A DNA stretch of 64,000 nucleotides, taken from NCBI GenBank assembly GCA_947630135.1, contig CANRGH010000001.1, positions 62,001 through 126,000 of the forward strand. The letters run 5' to 3'. Shown here one piece after another: positions 24,867-33,133 of this stretch (its first letter is position 1; every line of letters starts with the position of its first letter). The DNA is from an uncultured Monoglobus sp. (GTDB lineage: Bacteria > Bacillota > Clostridia > Monoglobales > Monoglobaceae). The notes under the pieces are model-generated. The model did not search any database. It saw nothing but the letters and a program-made list of their open reading frames with translations, and was not told the DNA's origin. The position numbers and the translations under genes are program-made.

Positions 24867-26072
24867 ATGGACGTTAACGAATTATTGAAAGAGGCGTCGG
24901 AGCTGCAAACCGAGCTTCGGGACATTCGGCGCGAGCTCCACAGGCACCCCGAGGTGGGATTTGATCTGAAGTTCACCAAGGCGTTTGTGAAAGCGAAGCT
25001 CGAGGAGATAGGATATAAGCCGGTTGAGACTGGCAAAGCGGGGCTTATTGCGCTGTGCGGCGGCAAAAAGCCGGGCAGGACGATCCTGCTGCGGGCGGAT
25101 ATGGACGCCCTGCCGATCCGCGAGGAGGCCAAGGTCGATTACAAGAGTGAAACCGACGGCAGAATGCACGGCTGCGGACACGATATGCACACCGCCATGC
25201 TTCTGGGCGCGGCGAAAATTTTGAAAAAGCACGAGGACGAGATATGCGGCACGGTCAAGCTGGAGTTCCAGCCCGCCGAGGAAATTTTCCAAGGCTCGCC
25301 CGACATGCTCAAATCGGGACTGCTTGAAAACCCGCATGTTGACGCGGCCGTGATGATCCACGTCACCGCGGGACTGCCGCTTGACTCGGGCACCGTAATG
25401 GTCGCGGACGGCGGCATTTCGACCGCCTCGTGTGAGCAGTACCGCATCACGGTGCGCGGCAAGGGCGGGCACGGCTCGGTCCCGCACGAGACGATCGATC
25501 CGATAACAGCCGCCGCGCACATTCATCTCGCGCTTCAGGAAATAAACGCGCGCGAGATCGACGGGCACGATTACGGCGTGTTCACCACGGGCCGTTTCGA
25601 GGCAGGACAGGCCTCCAACGTCATTCCCGACAAAGCCGAAATGTTTGGCACGATCCGCACGACCGACCCCGACAACAAGGTGGGCGAGCTTATCAAAAAA
25701 CGGATGACCGAAATAGCCGAGGGCGTAGGCGCGGCCCTGCGCTGCGAAGTCGAAACCGAATTTTTCGATTTCTGCCCGTGCATGATGATTGACGGCAGGC
25801 TCTCGGAGGACGTCATGCGCTACATGAAGGAGCTGTTCGGCGACGCCGCCATAAGCCTTTCGGCCATGTCGGGCGGAAAGCCGGGCGGCGGCAGCGAGGA
25901 CTTCGCCTTTGTGAGCCATGAGGTCCCCACGGTCAGCATGTTTTTGGTCGCGGGAAGCTCAAATGACGGCTATATCTACGGCCAGCACCACCCGAAGGTG
26001 AGATTTGACGACTCGGTTTTAAGCCGCGGCGCCGCCGCCTACGCCCACACCGCCCTGCGGTATCTGGGATAA
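24867..26072 (+). CDS. M20 family amidohydrolase (HipO/IAA-amino-acid hydrolase type)
   Basis: A 401-residue cytoplasmic metallohydrolase that removes acyl groups from N-acyl amino acids or related amides. Visible signatures: DIRRELHRHPEVGFDLKFT, LRADMDALPIREEAKVDY, the metal ligands in MHGCGHDMHTAMLLGAAKIL, EFQPAEE, the dimerisation domain KGGHGSVPHETIDPITAAA, and GGSEDFAF. The Cys in GCGHD is the ligand typical of the hippurate/IAA branch. CCGGAGGAAATG lies ahead of the ATG. The substrate (N-acetyl-diaminopimelate, hippurate, N-acyl amino acid) cannot be chosen from sequence alone. Confidence 0.92.
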   Translation: MDVNELLKEASELQTELRDIRRELHRHPEVGFDLKFTKAFVKAKLEEIGYKPVETGKAGLIALCGGKKPGRTILLRADMDALPIREEAKVDYKSETDGRMHGCGHDMHTAMLLGAAKILKKHEDEICGTVKLEFQPAEEIFQGSPDMLKSGLLENPHVDAAVMIHVTAGLPLDSGTVMVADGGISTASCEQYRITVRGKGGHGSVPHETIDPITAAAHIHLALQEINAREIDGHDYGVFTTGRFEAGQASNVIPDKAEMFGTIRTTDPDNKVGELIKKRMTEIAEGVGAALRCEVETEFFDFCPCMMIDGRLSEDVMRYMKELFGDAAISLSAMSGGKPGGGSEDFAFVSHEVPTVSMFLVAGSSNDGYIYGQHHPKVRFDDSVLSRGAAAYAHTALRYLG

Positions 26073-26090
26073 AAATGTACAAAACAGATA

Positions 26091-26118
26091 AAAGCGCCGG
26101 AAAAACCGACGCTTTTTT
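26091..26118 (+). terminator. Terminator of the amidohydrolase gene
   Basis: AAAGCGCCGG-AAAAA-CCGACGCTTT has a 10-bp stem with one mismatch, running into TTTTTT. Confidence 0.8.
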
Positions 26119-26148
26119 ATGATTACTTAGTATTATTTAAATAATAAT

Positions 26149-26538
26149 TTAGTTGCCACATAATTGTTTAACTATTTTTTCATCAGCGGGGCAGAATGAA
26201 TAATTATTCATTTCATTTTTTGAAACCCACTTCACTTCTTTGTGAACGTTTTTATGAATTACACCCGAAACAATTTCGCTATAAAAAAACACAAAATTTA
26301 TATATATATTGGGGTATTGATATCCAAACCTCGCAAATTCTTTTATTATTCTAAGATTTATGTCCAATTCTTCACTACACTCACGAATTACACATTGTTT
26401 AAAACTTTCACCAATCTCACGTTTGCCTCCCGGAAACTCCCAAAAGCCTCCCATTGACGATCCAGAAGCACGTCTACATATTAAAATTTCATTTCTATCA
26501 TTTTCAATTATAGCAGCAGCAACCTCAATTTCTTTCAT
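26149..26538 (-). CDS. Nudix hydrolase (MutT-like)
   Basis: A 129-residue nucleoside-diphosphate-linked pyrophosphohydrolase. The Nudix box GGKREIGESFKQCVIRECSE followed by ELDI spans about residues 37-60; the usual Gly near its end is Asp here. IEVAAAIIENDRNEILICRR and GGFWEFPGGKRE are typical of MutT/CTP pyrophosphohydrolases. A longer frame would extend 23 residues back into the helicase gene; the ATG at 26538, just past the helicase stop (26544), is preferred. It is AT-rich like the helicase and clearly belongs to the same unit. It may clean damaged or signalling nucleotides for the helicase system (inference). Confidence 0.87.
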   Translation of the reverse strand: MKEIEVAAAIIENDRNEILICRRASGSSMGGFWEFPGGKREIGESFKQCVIRECSEELDINLRIIKEFARFGYQYPNIYINFVFFYSEIVSGVIHKNVHKEVKWVSKNEMNNYSFCPADEKIVKQLCGN

Positions 26539-26543
26539 AGATA

Positions 26544-29500
26544 TTAACCTACCAATCTGTTCGTTTTTCTCAAATATTTTGCCGGAATTGGCCTTTGAAG
26601 GCGCCAAACAATGTTTATCGGCGCACTTCCACTACTACTTGCGTAGTCTGCAAGGCCCAAAAAAGTATATCCCGGTGTTAAGCCAAAAGAGTCTCGTTTT
26701 TTGTCTCGTACAAACAACAAAATTTTACTGCCTAGTTTTTGATGATTAATGTACCGTTGTCCATTTTTAGACTCTGGAGTTGTAGTGCTTTGACTCTGCC
26801 AGTGAAACAATGTGTCATTTATTGAATAATCCTTATACATAGTGCTTGGAGAATAATCTTTATCCGACTTATTAAGCGTAACCATGAATACATCTGTCTT
26901 TTTTTCCTTAATATATTTAACACCTTCACGCATAGCCGCAGGATTTATAACATCCAGCGCTAACAAGAGTTGTGCCTTTGAGTATGTACAATATAAATCA
27001 AGGGGACATTCGTAACCAAGGTCAATATTATCGTCGATAAAGTCAATATGGTTATAATTGAATTTTAATAATTCAATAAGTTCCGCAAGCATCACTTTCG
27101 ACTTTTTAATTTCTCTTATTCCGTCCACTGGGCTTTTAAAGCCAATTTCAATATCAGTTTTATTCCATATGGTATAGTTAAACATTTTAAGCATTCTTAT
27201 ATCATTATCTGAAAAACTTGTCGGTTCATGACCTTCAAGCACATCAATTAAAAACAATATCCATCGCCTTGAATCAATAGAGCAGATGCGTGAAAATGCT
27301 TTTGTTAATATTTTTTCGAGATCCTCACTAAAGTCATCAATTACTCCTGCTTCAACACATAATCTTGAAAATGAATTATTTTTGTATATCGTACGTATAT
27401 CAAGATGATAGTATAATACAAAGTTTTCAAGACTTAACTCAAGCCCACTGTCATCAGTGAAATTCGCTATACGCGAAATCAGACCCGCCTTTTTGGTAAA
27501 CGAATTTTTGATATTACTAAGCACATATTCCTTTGCTTTTTTCTCAAGTTGAATATAACAACCAGATGGAACCGATACAAATCCTTCCCTAATCTCACGC
27601 TGTACACTTTTTCCAGTAATCGAAAGTAATGCATTAAACTTCTCTTCAAAGTTATAACGCCTGTTTGCCTGCCCGATAAAATCAAGTACTGTCAAACACT
27701 CCTTCCCTTCCGAAAGCCTCAAACCGCGACCAAGCTGCTGTAAAAACACAGTCAAGCTTTCGGTTGGACGTAGGAAAAGAACAGTATTAACTTCGGGAAT
27801 ATCAACTCCCTCGTTATATATATCAACAACAAAAATAAATTTTACGTTACCCGAAACCAACTTATCCTTTGCAGTTTTGCGATCATCGTCACTCGAATTA
27901 GCTGTGAGATAAATTGATGGTATTTCAGATTTATTAAAACAATTCGACATATATTTCGCATGCTCCATTGATACGCAAAAACCTAAACCCTTAACTGTAT
28001 TAATGTCGGTAACATATTTTTTAATTGAACTTATAATCAAATCAACACGTCTCTTAGCGGCAAACGATTCCATCGAATAAACGTTTGAAAGTTCGTTTTT
28101 GTCATAACCGCCCCGTGACCATTTTACAGTACTTAAATCAATCGTATCAGTAACACCAAAATAATGAAATGGACATAGAAGCTTACGCTCTATTGCCTCG
28201 GGGAGTCGAATTTCGGCAGCTATGCAGTTATCAAAATACTTTAATATGTTTCTGCCGTCCATACGTTCGGGCGTTGCAGTAAGCCCCAAAAGGATTTGAG
28301 GCTTATAGTGTGAAAGCAATTTTTTGTATGACGGTGCTGCTGCATGGTGAAACTCATCAACGATTATAAAATCGTAGAAGTCTTCATCGGTTTTAGAAAA
28401 GAATTCCTGACTGTTAAATGTCTGAATTGACATAAACAAATGCGAAATACTATCTGGCTTATGGTGTCCAACAAATAAACTGCCAAAATTCGCATCCTTA
28501 AGCACACCTCTAAAAATCTCTAAACTCTGTTGTAAAATTTCCTCACGGTGAGCCACAAACAGAAGTCTGTTTTTATGTTTAGGATTTTGTTTGCAAAATT
28601 TTTTATAATCAAAAGCAGAAATTACAGTTTTTCCCGTACCGGTTGCTGCCACGACAAGATTTTTGTATCTTCCACGAACTTGACGTTCGGCCTGAAGTTT
28701 ATCCAAAATTTGCTGCTGATAAGAGTAAGGTATTATATCAAATATATATCTTTGATTATTATCACCGGAATATTTTTCGGTATTAAGAGCTAATTCAAGA
28801 TGTTGTTTTTCAGACTCAGAATAATCTTCAAACTCAACAGAATTCCAATAACTCTCGAATGTAGCATTTATTTTTTGAATAATATCAGGCAAATCCTTGG
28901 CAGTAACCTTAACATTCCATTCAAGACCGCTTGATATAGCCGCATTTGAAAGATTAGATGAACCTACATATGCTGTAGTAAATCCGGTATCACGATAAAA
29001 AATATATGTTTTTGCGTGAAGCCTCGTACGCTTTGTATCATAAGAAATCTTAATTTCGGTATTGTCCAGCAACCGTAATTCTTCAATCGCCTTAACGTCG
29101 GTAGCACCCATGTATGAAGTAGTAATTATTCGCAGCTTACCACCGTTTTGTGTAAATTCACGAAGTTCATTAATAATGAGCCTTAGTCCACTCCACTTTA
29201 TGAACGACACCAGCATATCAATTCTGTTCGATGATACTATTTCTTTTTTAAGTTCAGTAAACATGCCCGGTTCAAAGGTCGCACCAGTGAATAACGAGCT
29301 ATAAGCAACAGAAGTCTCAGGGCGTATAATATCGAGCTTTGAGTTTACACTGTGCGCTGAATTCCGAACATCCAAAAGCGCCATAAGCTGTTTTCCCTCT
29401 TTACTCACAATCATATTGTCGTCCTGAGAAATTGTTCTAATTAAGTTGTTAATTAAATTAATTTGATCATTCAGTTCGCCACCGTTGTCTTGAATTATAT

Positions 29501-29657
29501 TTAGTTGCTTTTCAATTATAGACGCAACATAACGCGACAAAATCATGGGGGCTTCAGCTAAGTCTATATTCGCTGAAAACGCAATCTGATCATTTTGATT
29601 TGCCAAATAATTTTCTATATATTTATTTATAACCTGCTCATAAAGTCCTGATTTCAA
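26544..29657 (-). CDS. PLD-like nuclease/DEAD-DEAH helicase fusion with DUF3427
   Basis: A 1037-residue protein. The N-terminal region (about 115-275) is a phospholipase D-like nuclease domain (RLHAKTYIFYRDTGFTTAYV with HxK at 214-216, then GSSN at 232-235). A superfamily 2 helicase follows (about 305-700): Walker A AATGTGKT (337-344), VAHREEILQQS, DEFHHA (434-439), GLTATPERMDG, FLRPTESLTVFLQQLGRGLR. The C-terminal region is DUF3427-like (SPSTMYKDYSINDTLFHWQS). Start is TTG at 29657 with TTGGAGATG upstream. Base composition is markedly more AT-rich than the flanking genes, a sign of transfer. Such PLD-helicase/Nudix pairs look like restriction or repair modules; the function is not established here. 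Confidence 0.88.
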   Translation of the reverse strand: MKSGLYEQVINKYIENYLANQNDQIAFSANIDLAEAPMILSRYVASIIEKQLNIIQDNGGELNDQINLINNLIRTISQDDNMIVSKEGKQLMALLDVRNSAHSVNSKLDIIRPETSVAYSSLFTGATFEPGMFTELKKEIVSSNRIDMLVSFIKWSGLRLIINELREFTQNGGKLRIITTSYMGATDVKAIEELRLLDNTEIKISYDTKRTRLHAKTYIFYRDTGFTTAYVGSSNLSNAAISSGLEWNVKVTAKDLPDIIQKINATFESYWNSVEFEDYSESEKQHLELALNTEKYSGDNNQRYIFDIIPYSYQQQILDKLQAERQVRGRYKNLVVAATGTGKTVISAFDYKKFCKQNPKHKNRLLFVAHREEILQQSLEIFRGVLKDANFGSLFVGHHKPDSISHLFMSIQTFNSQEFFSKTDEDFYDFIIVDEFHHAAAPSYKKLLSHYKPQILLGLTATPERMDGRNILKYFDNCIAAEIRLPEAIERKLLCPFHYFGVTDTIDLSTVKWSRGGYDKNELSNVYSMESFAAKRRVDLIISSIKKYVTDINTVKGLGFCVSMEHAKYMSNCFNKSEIPSIYLTANSSDDDRKTAKDKLVSGNVKFIFVVDIYNEGVDIPEVNTVLFLRPTESLTVFLQQLGRGLRLSEGKECLTVLDFIGQANRRYNFEEKFNALLSITGKSVQREIREGFVSVPSGCYIQLEKKAKEYVLSNIKNSFTKKAGLISRIANFTDDSGLELSLENFVLYYHLDIRTIYKNNSFSRLCVEAGVIDDFSEDLEKILTKAFSRICSIDSRRWILFLIDVLEGHEPTSFSDNDIRMLKMFNYTIWNKTDIEIGFKSPVDGIREIKKSKVMLAELIELLKFNYNHIDFIDDNIDLGYECPLDLYCTYSKAQLLLALDVINPAAMREGVKYIKEKKTDVFMVTLNKSDKDYSPSTMYKDYSINDTLFHWQSQSTTTPESKNGQRYINHQKLGSKILLFVRDKKRDSFGLTPGYTFLGLADYASSSGSAPINIVWRLQRPIPAKYLRKTNRLVG

Positions 29658-29681
29658 TGTATTATCATCTCCAAAATGTAA

Positions 29682-30251
29682 TTATTCAGATTTTTTCCCG
29701 GCCTTTTTCAGCATTTCGAGATAGCGGCGGGCGTATAGGATAAGGGATATTATGATCAGCAGAATATTAAAGCAGATCAGCGCGTTGGCAAGCTTTATAT
29801 TTATATCGGGGAAAAGGATCAGAACCAAAAACACCGCGTACAGCGCGACGGTGTTCAGCTTGCCGTGCCACTCGGAGCTGTTGACAATGTCCGTTTTTAT
29901 GATCGTCTTAAGGCCCAGAACGCCCATGATTATTTCTTTTAAGATAAACACGATGATCACAGCGATCATTAATTTGTAGCGGAAGGCCAGGCACAGGATA
30001 ACCGACGCCTGCGTCAGCTTGTCCGCGATCGGATCGAGTATTTTGCCGAAGTCCGACACCATATTACATTTTCTCGCGATTATGCCGTCCGCGACGTCAG
30101 TGACTCCCGAAAGCAGGAGAACGAGCACCGCGGCGTTATAATTCCCCATGCCGCAATACAGCCACACAAAAAACGGTATCATCAGCAGTCTCAGGGCGCT
30201 GAGAAAATTGGGAACGGTAAACACCTGCTCCTTTTTAAATATCCGATGCAT
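29682..30251 (-). CDS. pgsA: CDP-alcohol phosphatidyltransferase (PgsA-like)
   Basis: A 189-residue membrane enzyme that would join CDP-diacylglycerol to an alcohol acceptor, most often glycerol 3-phosphate, in phospholipid synthesis. The full catalytic motif D-x2-DG-x2-AR-x8-G-x3-D-x3-D is present as DVADGIIARKCNMVSDFG then KILDPIAD. Several membrane helices follow. The ATG at 30251 is set by AAGGAGAAAGGGG; the longer frame would add 11 residues. Its own promoter lies just upstream. The exact acceptor is uncertain, and a second, housekeeping pgsA elsewhere is possible. The helicase gene follows after 24 bases. Confidence 0.85.
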   Translation of the reverse strand: MHRIFKKEQVFTVPNFLSALRLLMIPFFVWLYCGMGNYNAAVLVLLLSGVTDVADGIIARKCNMVSDFGKILDPIADKLTQASVILCLAFRYKLMIAVIIVFILKEIIMGVLGLKTIIKTDIVNSSEWHGKLNTVALYAVFLVLILFPDINIKLANALICFNILLIIISLILYARRYLEMLKKAGKKSE

Positions 30252-30274
30252 AAGGCAAATCCCCTTTCTCCTTG

Positions 30275-30303
30275 AGTATAGCACAAATAATAGAAAATTG
30301 CAA
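30275..30303 (-). promoter_or_regulatory. Sigma-A promoter of the pgsA-like gene
   Basis: Minus strand TTGCAA (30303-30298), 17 bases, TATACT (30280-30275), with the ribosome binding site close behind. It could also drive the helicase and Nudix genes. Confidence 0.6.
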
Positions 30304-30320
30304 CAAAATACAACCTTAAA

Positions 30321-30998
30321 TTACTTTAATATCCATGAAATGCCTTTCGCTAGCCTTAGGTCGGCGTCCCTGAAATGGTTCCCGGGGTTCAGCTCGAAAA
30401 CCGTCCTGATCCCCTTTTGCCGATAGAGCGAGAACAGCTCGGCGGTGCGGCGCTCGGTCTCGCGCAAATATTTATTTTTCACGCGGCTCTCGGCGTCTCC
30501 GAGCGAAAGGTAAACGGCGTCGGGAGCCTTCAGGAAGTCGTGCGTTTGCGCGAACTCGGTAAAATCCGGGTACCAGACCGAACCCGACGCGGACACCGAC
30601 GCCGAAAACGCGTCGGTCACATACGGCGCGTAAAGCGCGAAAAGTCCGCCCATCGAATATCCCGCGATCACGCGGCGGCTCGGCTTTCCCGTTATTTCCT
30701 CGGCGCGCGGAACGATCAGCTCCGCAAGGCACTTCGCGTAACCGTTCGCCTCGCCCGTAAAATTGTCGTTCCGATCCACGACCGGCTCATGCGGCCATGG
30801 CGAAAGCTCCTCGTCCCATCTGAGATTTGAGACCGAGACAAAATTAAACGGCGGGCAGCCGAGCTTTTCGCATTTTTCAAGTACGGCGCTCCCGACTTCC
30901 GCGTACATGCTCGCGTAGACCACCGGAGCGTTTTCGGCGGCGCGTTTGTAAACACAAACCTGTTTGTTGTCAACTGTCATTTTTACAATATCGCTCAT
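30321..30998 (-). CDS. Alpha/beta-hydrolase, esterase D-like
   Basis: A 225-residue serine hydrolase. The nucleophile elbow is AGYSMGGLFALYA (GxSxG), the acid probably lies in LSLGDAESRVKN, and the His in NPGNHFRDADLR, the order used by the putative-esterase family that includes siderophore and S-formylglutathione esterases. There is no signal peptide. GAGGAGAAATGAT precedes the ATG, which sits beside the stop codon of the GNAT gene, so translation is probably coupled. The neighbours (stand-alone adenylation enzyme, acetyltransferase) suggest action on an acyl- or aminoacyl-ester, but this is an inference. Confidence 0.83.
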   Translation of the reverse strand: MSDIVKMTVDNKQVCVYKRAAENAPVVYASMYAEVGSAVLEKCEKLGCPPFNFVSVSNLRWDEELSPWPHEPVVDRNDNFTGEANGYAKCLAELIVPRAEEITGKPSRRVIAGYSMGGLFALYAPYVTDAFSASVSASGSVWYPDFTEFAQTHDFLKAPDAVYLSLGDAESRVKNKYLRETERRTAELFSLYRQKGIRTVFELNPGNHFRDADLRLAKGISWILK

Positions 30999-30999
30999 A

Positions 31000-31467
31000 T
31001 CATTTCTCCTCGCGCAATATCATGTAGCCGCCCATATTGCGGAACCCGAGGCTTTCGTACATCGGCCGCCCGCTCTCGGTGGCTTCAAGATAGATTTTTG
31101 TAATGTTCCGCGCTTTCGCGCAGTATATAAGATATTCGGCGACGGCCTTCCCGACTCCGCGGCCGCGGTATTCCTCTTTGGTGTACACGTTCATCAGATA
31201 GGCGCACCCGCCGCTCGGATTATCGGGCGAGGGCATTTCGCGATAGAGGCAGAGCCCGCCGCAGCCGACCGTGACCCCCGAGAGCTCCGCGAAAACGGCG
31301 ATATGCTTTCCGCTCGGGAGTGCTTCCCTATAATACTCAAGATTTGCCTTATACAATCCGCCTAAATCTTCATCTTGCGGTATCTCAAAAACATGGCGTA
31401 GCACCTCCGCGCGCCACTTCATAAGCGCGTCAATTTCATCAGCGCCGACCTGTCTTATCTTCAGCAT
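31000..31467 (-). CDS. GNAT family N-acetyltransferase
   Basis: A 155-residue acyltransferase. It has LRHVFEIPQDED, VTVGCGGLCLYREMPS, MNVYTKEEYRGRGVGKAVAE (the acetyl-CoA pyrophosphate loop R-G-x-G-x-G/A) and KIYLEATESGRPMYESLGFR. The N-terminal MLKIRQVGADEIDALMKWRA matches GNAT proteins that act on small amines or protein N-termini. The start codon overlaps the 3' end of the adenylation gene by seven bases, indicating translational coupling. Acceptor unknown. Confidence 0.88.
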   Translation of the reverse strand: MLKIRQVGADEIDALMKWRAEVLRHVFEIPQDEDLGGLYKANLEYYREALPSGKHIAVFAELSGVTVGCGGLCLYREMPSPDNPSGGCAYLMNVYTKEEYRGRGVGKAVAEYLIYCAKARNITKIYLEATESGRPMYESLGFRNMGGYMILREEK

Positions 31468-32936
31468 ACATATCCCTCTTTCATAATGACCGGCAGCGCG
31501 TCGTCGTCAACCTTGCCGTTGGCGTTCAGCGGAATGTCCGCCATGCGCACGAAAAACTCGGGTATCATATAATTCGGCAGGAACCTTGCCATCTCTTTTT
31601 TCAGCGTGGAAAGGTGGGCCTTAGGCTGCTTCAGCACGATATACGCAACCATGTAATGCAGGTTATGCTCGTCCTTATACGGCCTGACCACGGCCTTTTC
31701 GATCCCGGAGCACATGCACAGCACATTCTCGACCTCGCCGACCTCCACGCGCTTGCCCAAGATCATGATCTGCGAGTCCTTGCGGCGCAGAAACGCTATG
31801 CTGCCATCGGGCAGAAAATATCCGAGGTCGCCGCTGCGGTAGAGCACAGAGCCGTCCACGCGCGTCACAAAAGCCTCGTTTTCCTTCTCGCGGCCACCGA
31901 TATATCCCGCCGAAACGCCGCCGCCCGATATACAAATTTCGCCCGTCTCGCCGCGCTCCACAGTGTTCAGATCGTCGTCCATGATCTCTATTCCCGCGCC
32001 CAAAACCGGCTTTCCGATCGGATAAGAGCCGTCGGGCAGAGGCTTTATGCCGTTTACGCGGCAATATGACGCGCAAACCGTGGTTTCCGACGGGCCGTAG
32101 GTGTTGTATACCTCGACCTTATCGAGCAGATTATCGACATAGCTCCCGCGCAGCACGTCGCCGCCGCTTATCAGCAGGCGAAGGCTTTTCGGGATTTGCT
32201 GCAAATGGTTCATTTCAAGCAGCAGATAGGGAAAGCCGCTGATCTGGGTGACGTTGTTTTGCTTAACAAATTTCATCAAAGCGCGAATATCCTTTTTTGT
32301 CCCGGCCGACGGGATCGCGAGCGCGGCGCCCGACAGAAGCGAAGTGAAGACCTCCTCCACAAAAATATCGAACGAACACACGGAATACTGGAGCATTATG
32401 TCACTTTCGTTTGTCTTAAACTCGTTTTGAAACGCTCTGACATAGTGACAGACGTTCCTGTTGCGCACCGCCACGCCCTTGGGCGTTCCGGTCGAGCCCG
32501 AGGTATAGAGTATGTAAGCCGGGTCGTCGGGCCGTGCCGACGGTCTTACGGCTGCATCCTCCGCCTTCATGCCCGGATCGACTATGATCGTCGGGAGCCC
32601 GCAGGCTTTGGATATATGCGCGCTGTTTGTGATGACAACATCAGCCTCGGCGTCGCTCATCATAAAGCGTATCCGCTCTTTCGGGAAAAACGGCTCGGCG
32701 GGGACATACGCCTTTCCGATTTTAAGCGCGGCGAGCACCGTCGCGATCATCTCGACCGAATGGGTCATAATTATGCCGACCCTGCGCGCCGACACAGGAA
32801 TTTTCGCGGCGATCGTGTCAATCAGCTTATCAAGCTCCGCCCTCGACAGCCCGCGATCCTCGTCAAACACCGCAAGCGCACCCGGCGCCTGCCTCACCTT
32901 TTCATAAAAAAGCTCATAAATTACATCTCTGTTCAT
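31461..32936 (-). CDS. Stand-alone amino acid adenylation enzyme (AMP-binding, DltA/NRPS A-domain type)
   Basis: A 491-residue adenylate-forming enzyme that would activate a carboxylic or amino acid with ATP. Core motifs: AYILYTSGSTGTPKGVAVRN (A3), YNTYGPSETTV (A5), GEICISGGGVSAGYIGG (A6), YRSGDLGYFLPDGSIAFLRR (A7-A8), IMILGKRVEVGEVE and PLNANGKVD (A10). No carrier or condensation domain is attached, and no carrier-protein gene is adjacent. AGAAGGAGC precedes the ATG at 32936; a 57-residue upstream extension is rejected. It leads an operon with the GNAT and esterase genes. D-alanyl ligase DltA is one option, but no dltB, dltC or dltD follows. Confidence 0.87.
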   Translation of the reverse strand: MNRDVIYELFYEKVRQAPGALAVFDEDRGLSRAELDKLIDTIAAKIPVSARRVGIIMTHSVEMIATVLAALKIGKAYVPAEPFFPKERIRFMMSDAEADVVITNSAHISKACGLPTIIVDPGMKAEDAAVRPSARPDDPAYILYTSGSTGTPKGVAVRNRNVCHYVRAFQNEFKTNESDIMLQYSVCSFDIFVEEVFTSLLSGAALAIPSAGTKKDIRALMKFVKQNNVTQISGFPYLLLEMNHLQQIPKSLRLLISGGDVLRGSYVDNLLDKVEVYNTYGPSETTVCASYCRVNGIKPLPDGSYPIGKPVLGAGIEIMDDDLNTVERGETGEICISGGGVSAGYIGGREKENEAFVTRVDGSVLYRSGDLGYFLPDGSIAFLRRKDSQIMILGKRVEVGEVENVLCMCSGIEKAVVRPYKDEHNLHYMVAYIVLKQPKAHLSTLKKEMARFLPNYMIPEFFVRMADIPLNANGKVDDDALPVIMKEGYVC

Positions 32937-32970
32937 GCTAAAGCTCCTTCTAAAAATAATCCTTTTTAGT

Positions 32971-32999
32971 ATTATACAATGTTTTGGAAAATTATGCAA
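32971..32999 (-). promoter_or_regulatory. Sigma-A promoter of the adenylation operon
   Basis: Minus strand TTGCAT (32999-32994), 17 bases, TATAAT (32976-32971), 35 bases ahead of the ATG. Confidence 0.7.
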
Positions 33000-33033
33000 G
33001 CATACAAAACAGCGCGCCACAGCCAGCAAAAAT

Positions 33034-33057
33034 AAAAACCGTCGGCTGCGCCGACGG
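33034..33057 (-). terminator. Terminator of the WYL-patatin-dynamin operon
   Basis: On the minus strand CCGTCGGC-GCA-GCCGACGG is a perfect 8-bp hairpin followed by TTTTTATT, about 75 bases past the last stop codon of the operon. Confidence 0.85.
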
Positions 33058-33133
33058 AATTTGTTTTTAATATAACGAACGGAAATCGACGGTGACGATC
33101 CAATCAAAAGCCGCGCCGTAATGAACGTAAAAT

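Noticed and set aside
24882..25919. A 345-residue minus-strand open frame inside the M20 amidohydrolase gene
   Set aside because: His/Arg/Ala-rich antisense shadow; the plus frame has all metal-binding motifs.
26538..26607. N-terminal 23-residue extension of the Nudix protein
   Set aside because: It overlaps the helicase coding end and adds no Nudix-like sequence; the downstream ATG fits better.
31461..32936. Assignment as DltA of a D-alanylation operon
   Set aside because: dltB, dltC and dltD are missing beside it, and the neighbours are a GNAT and an esterase, so only the general adenylation function is kept.
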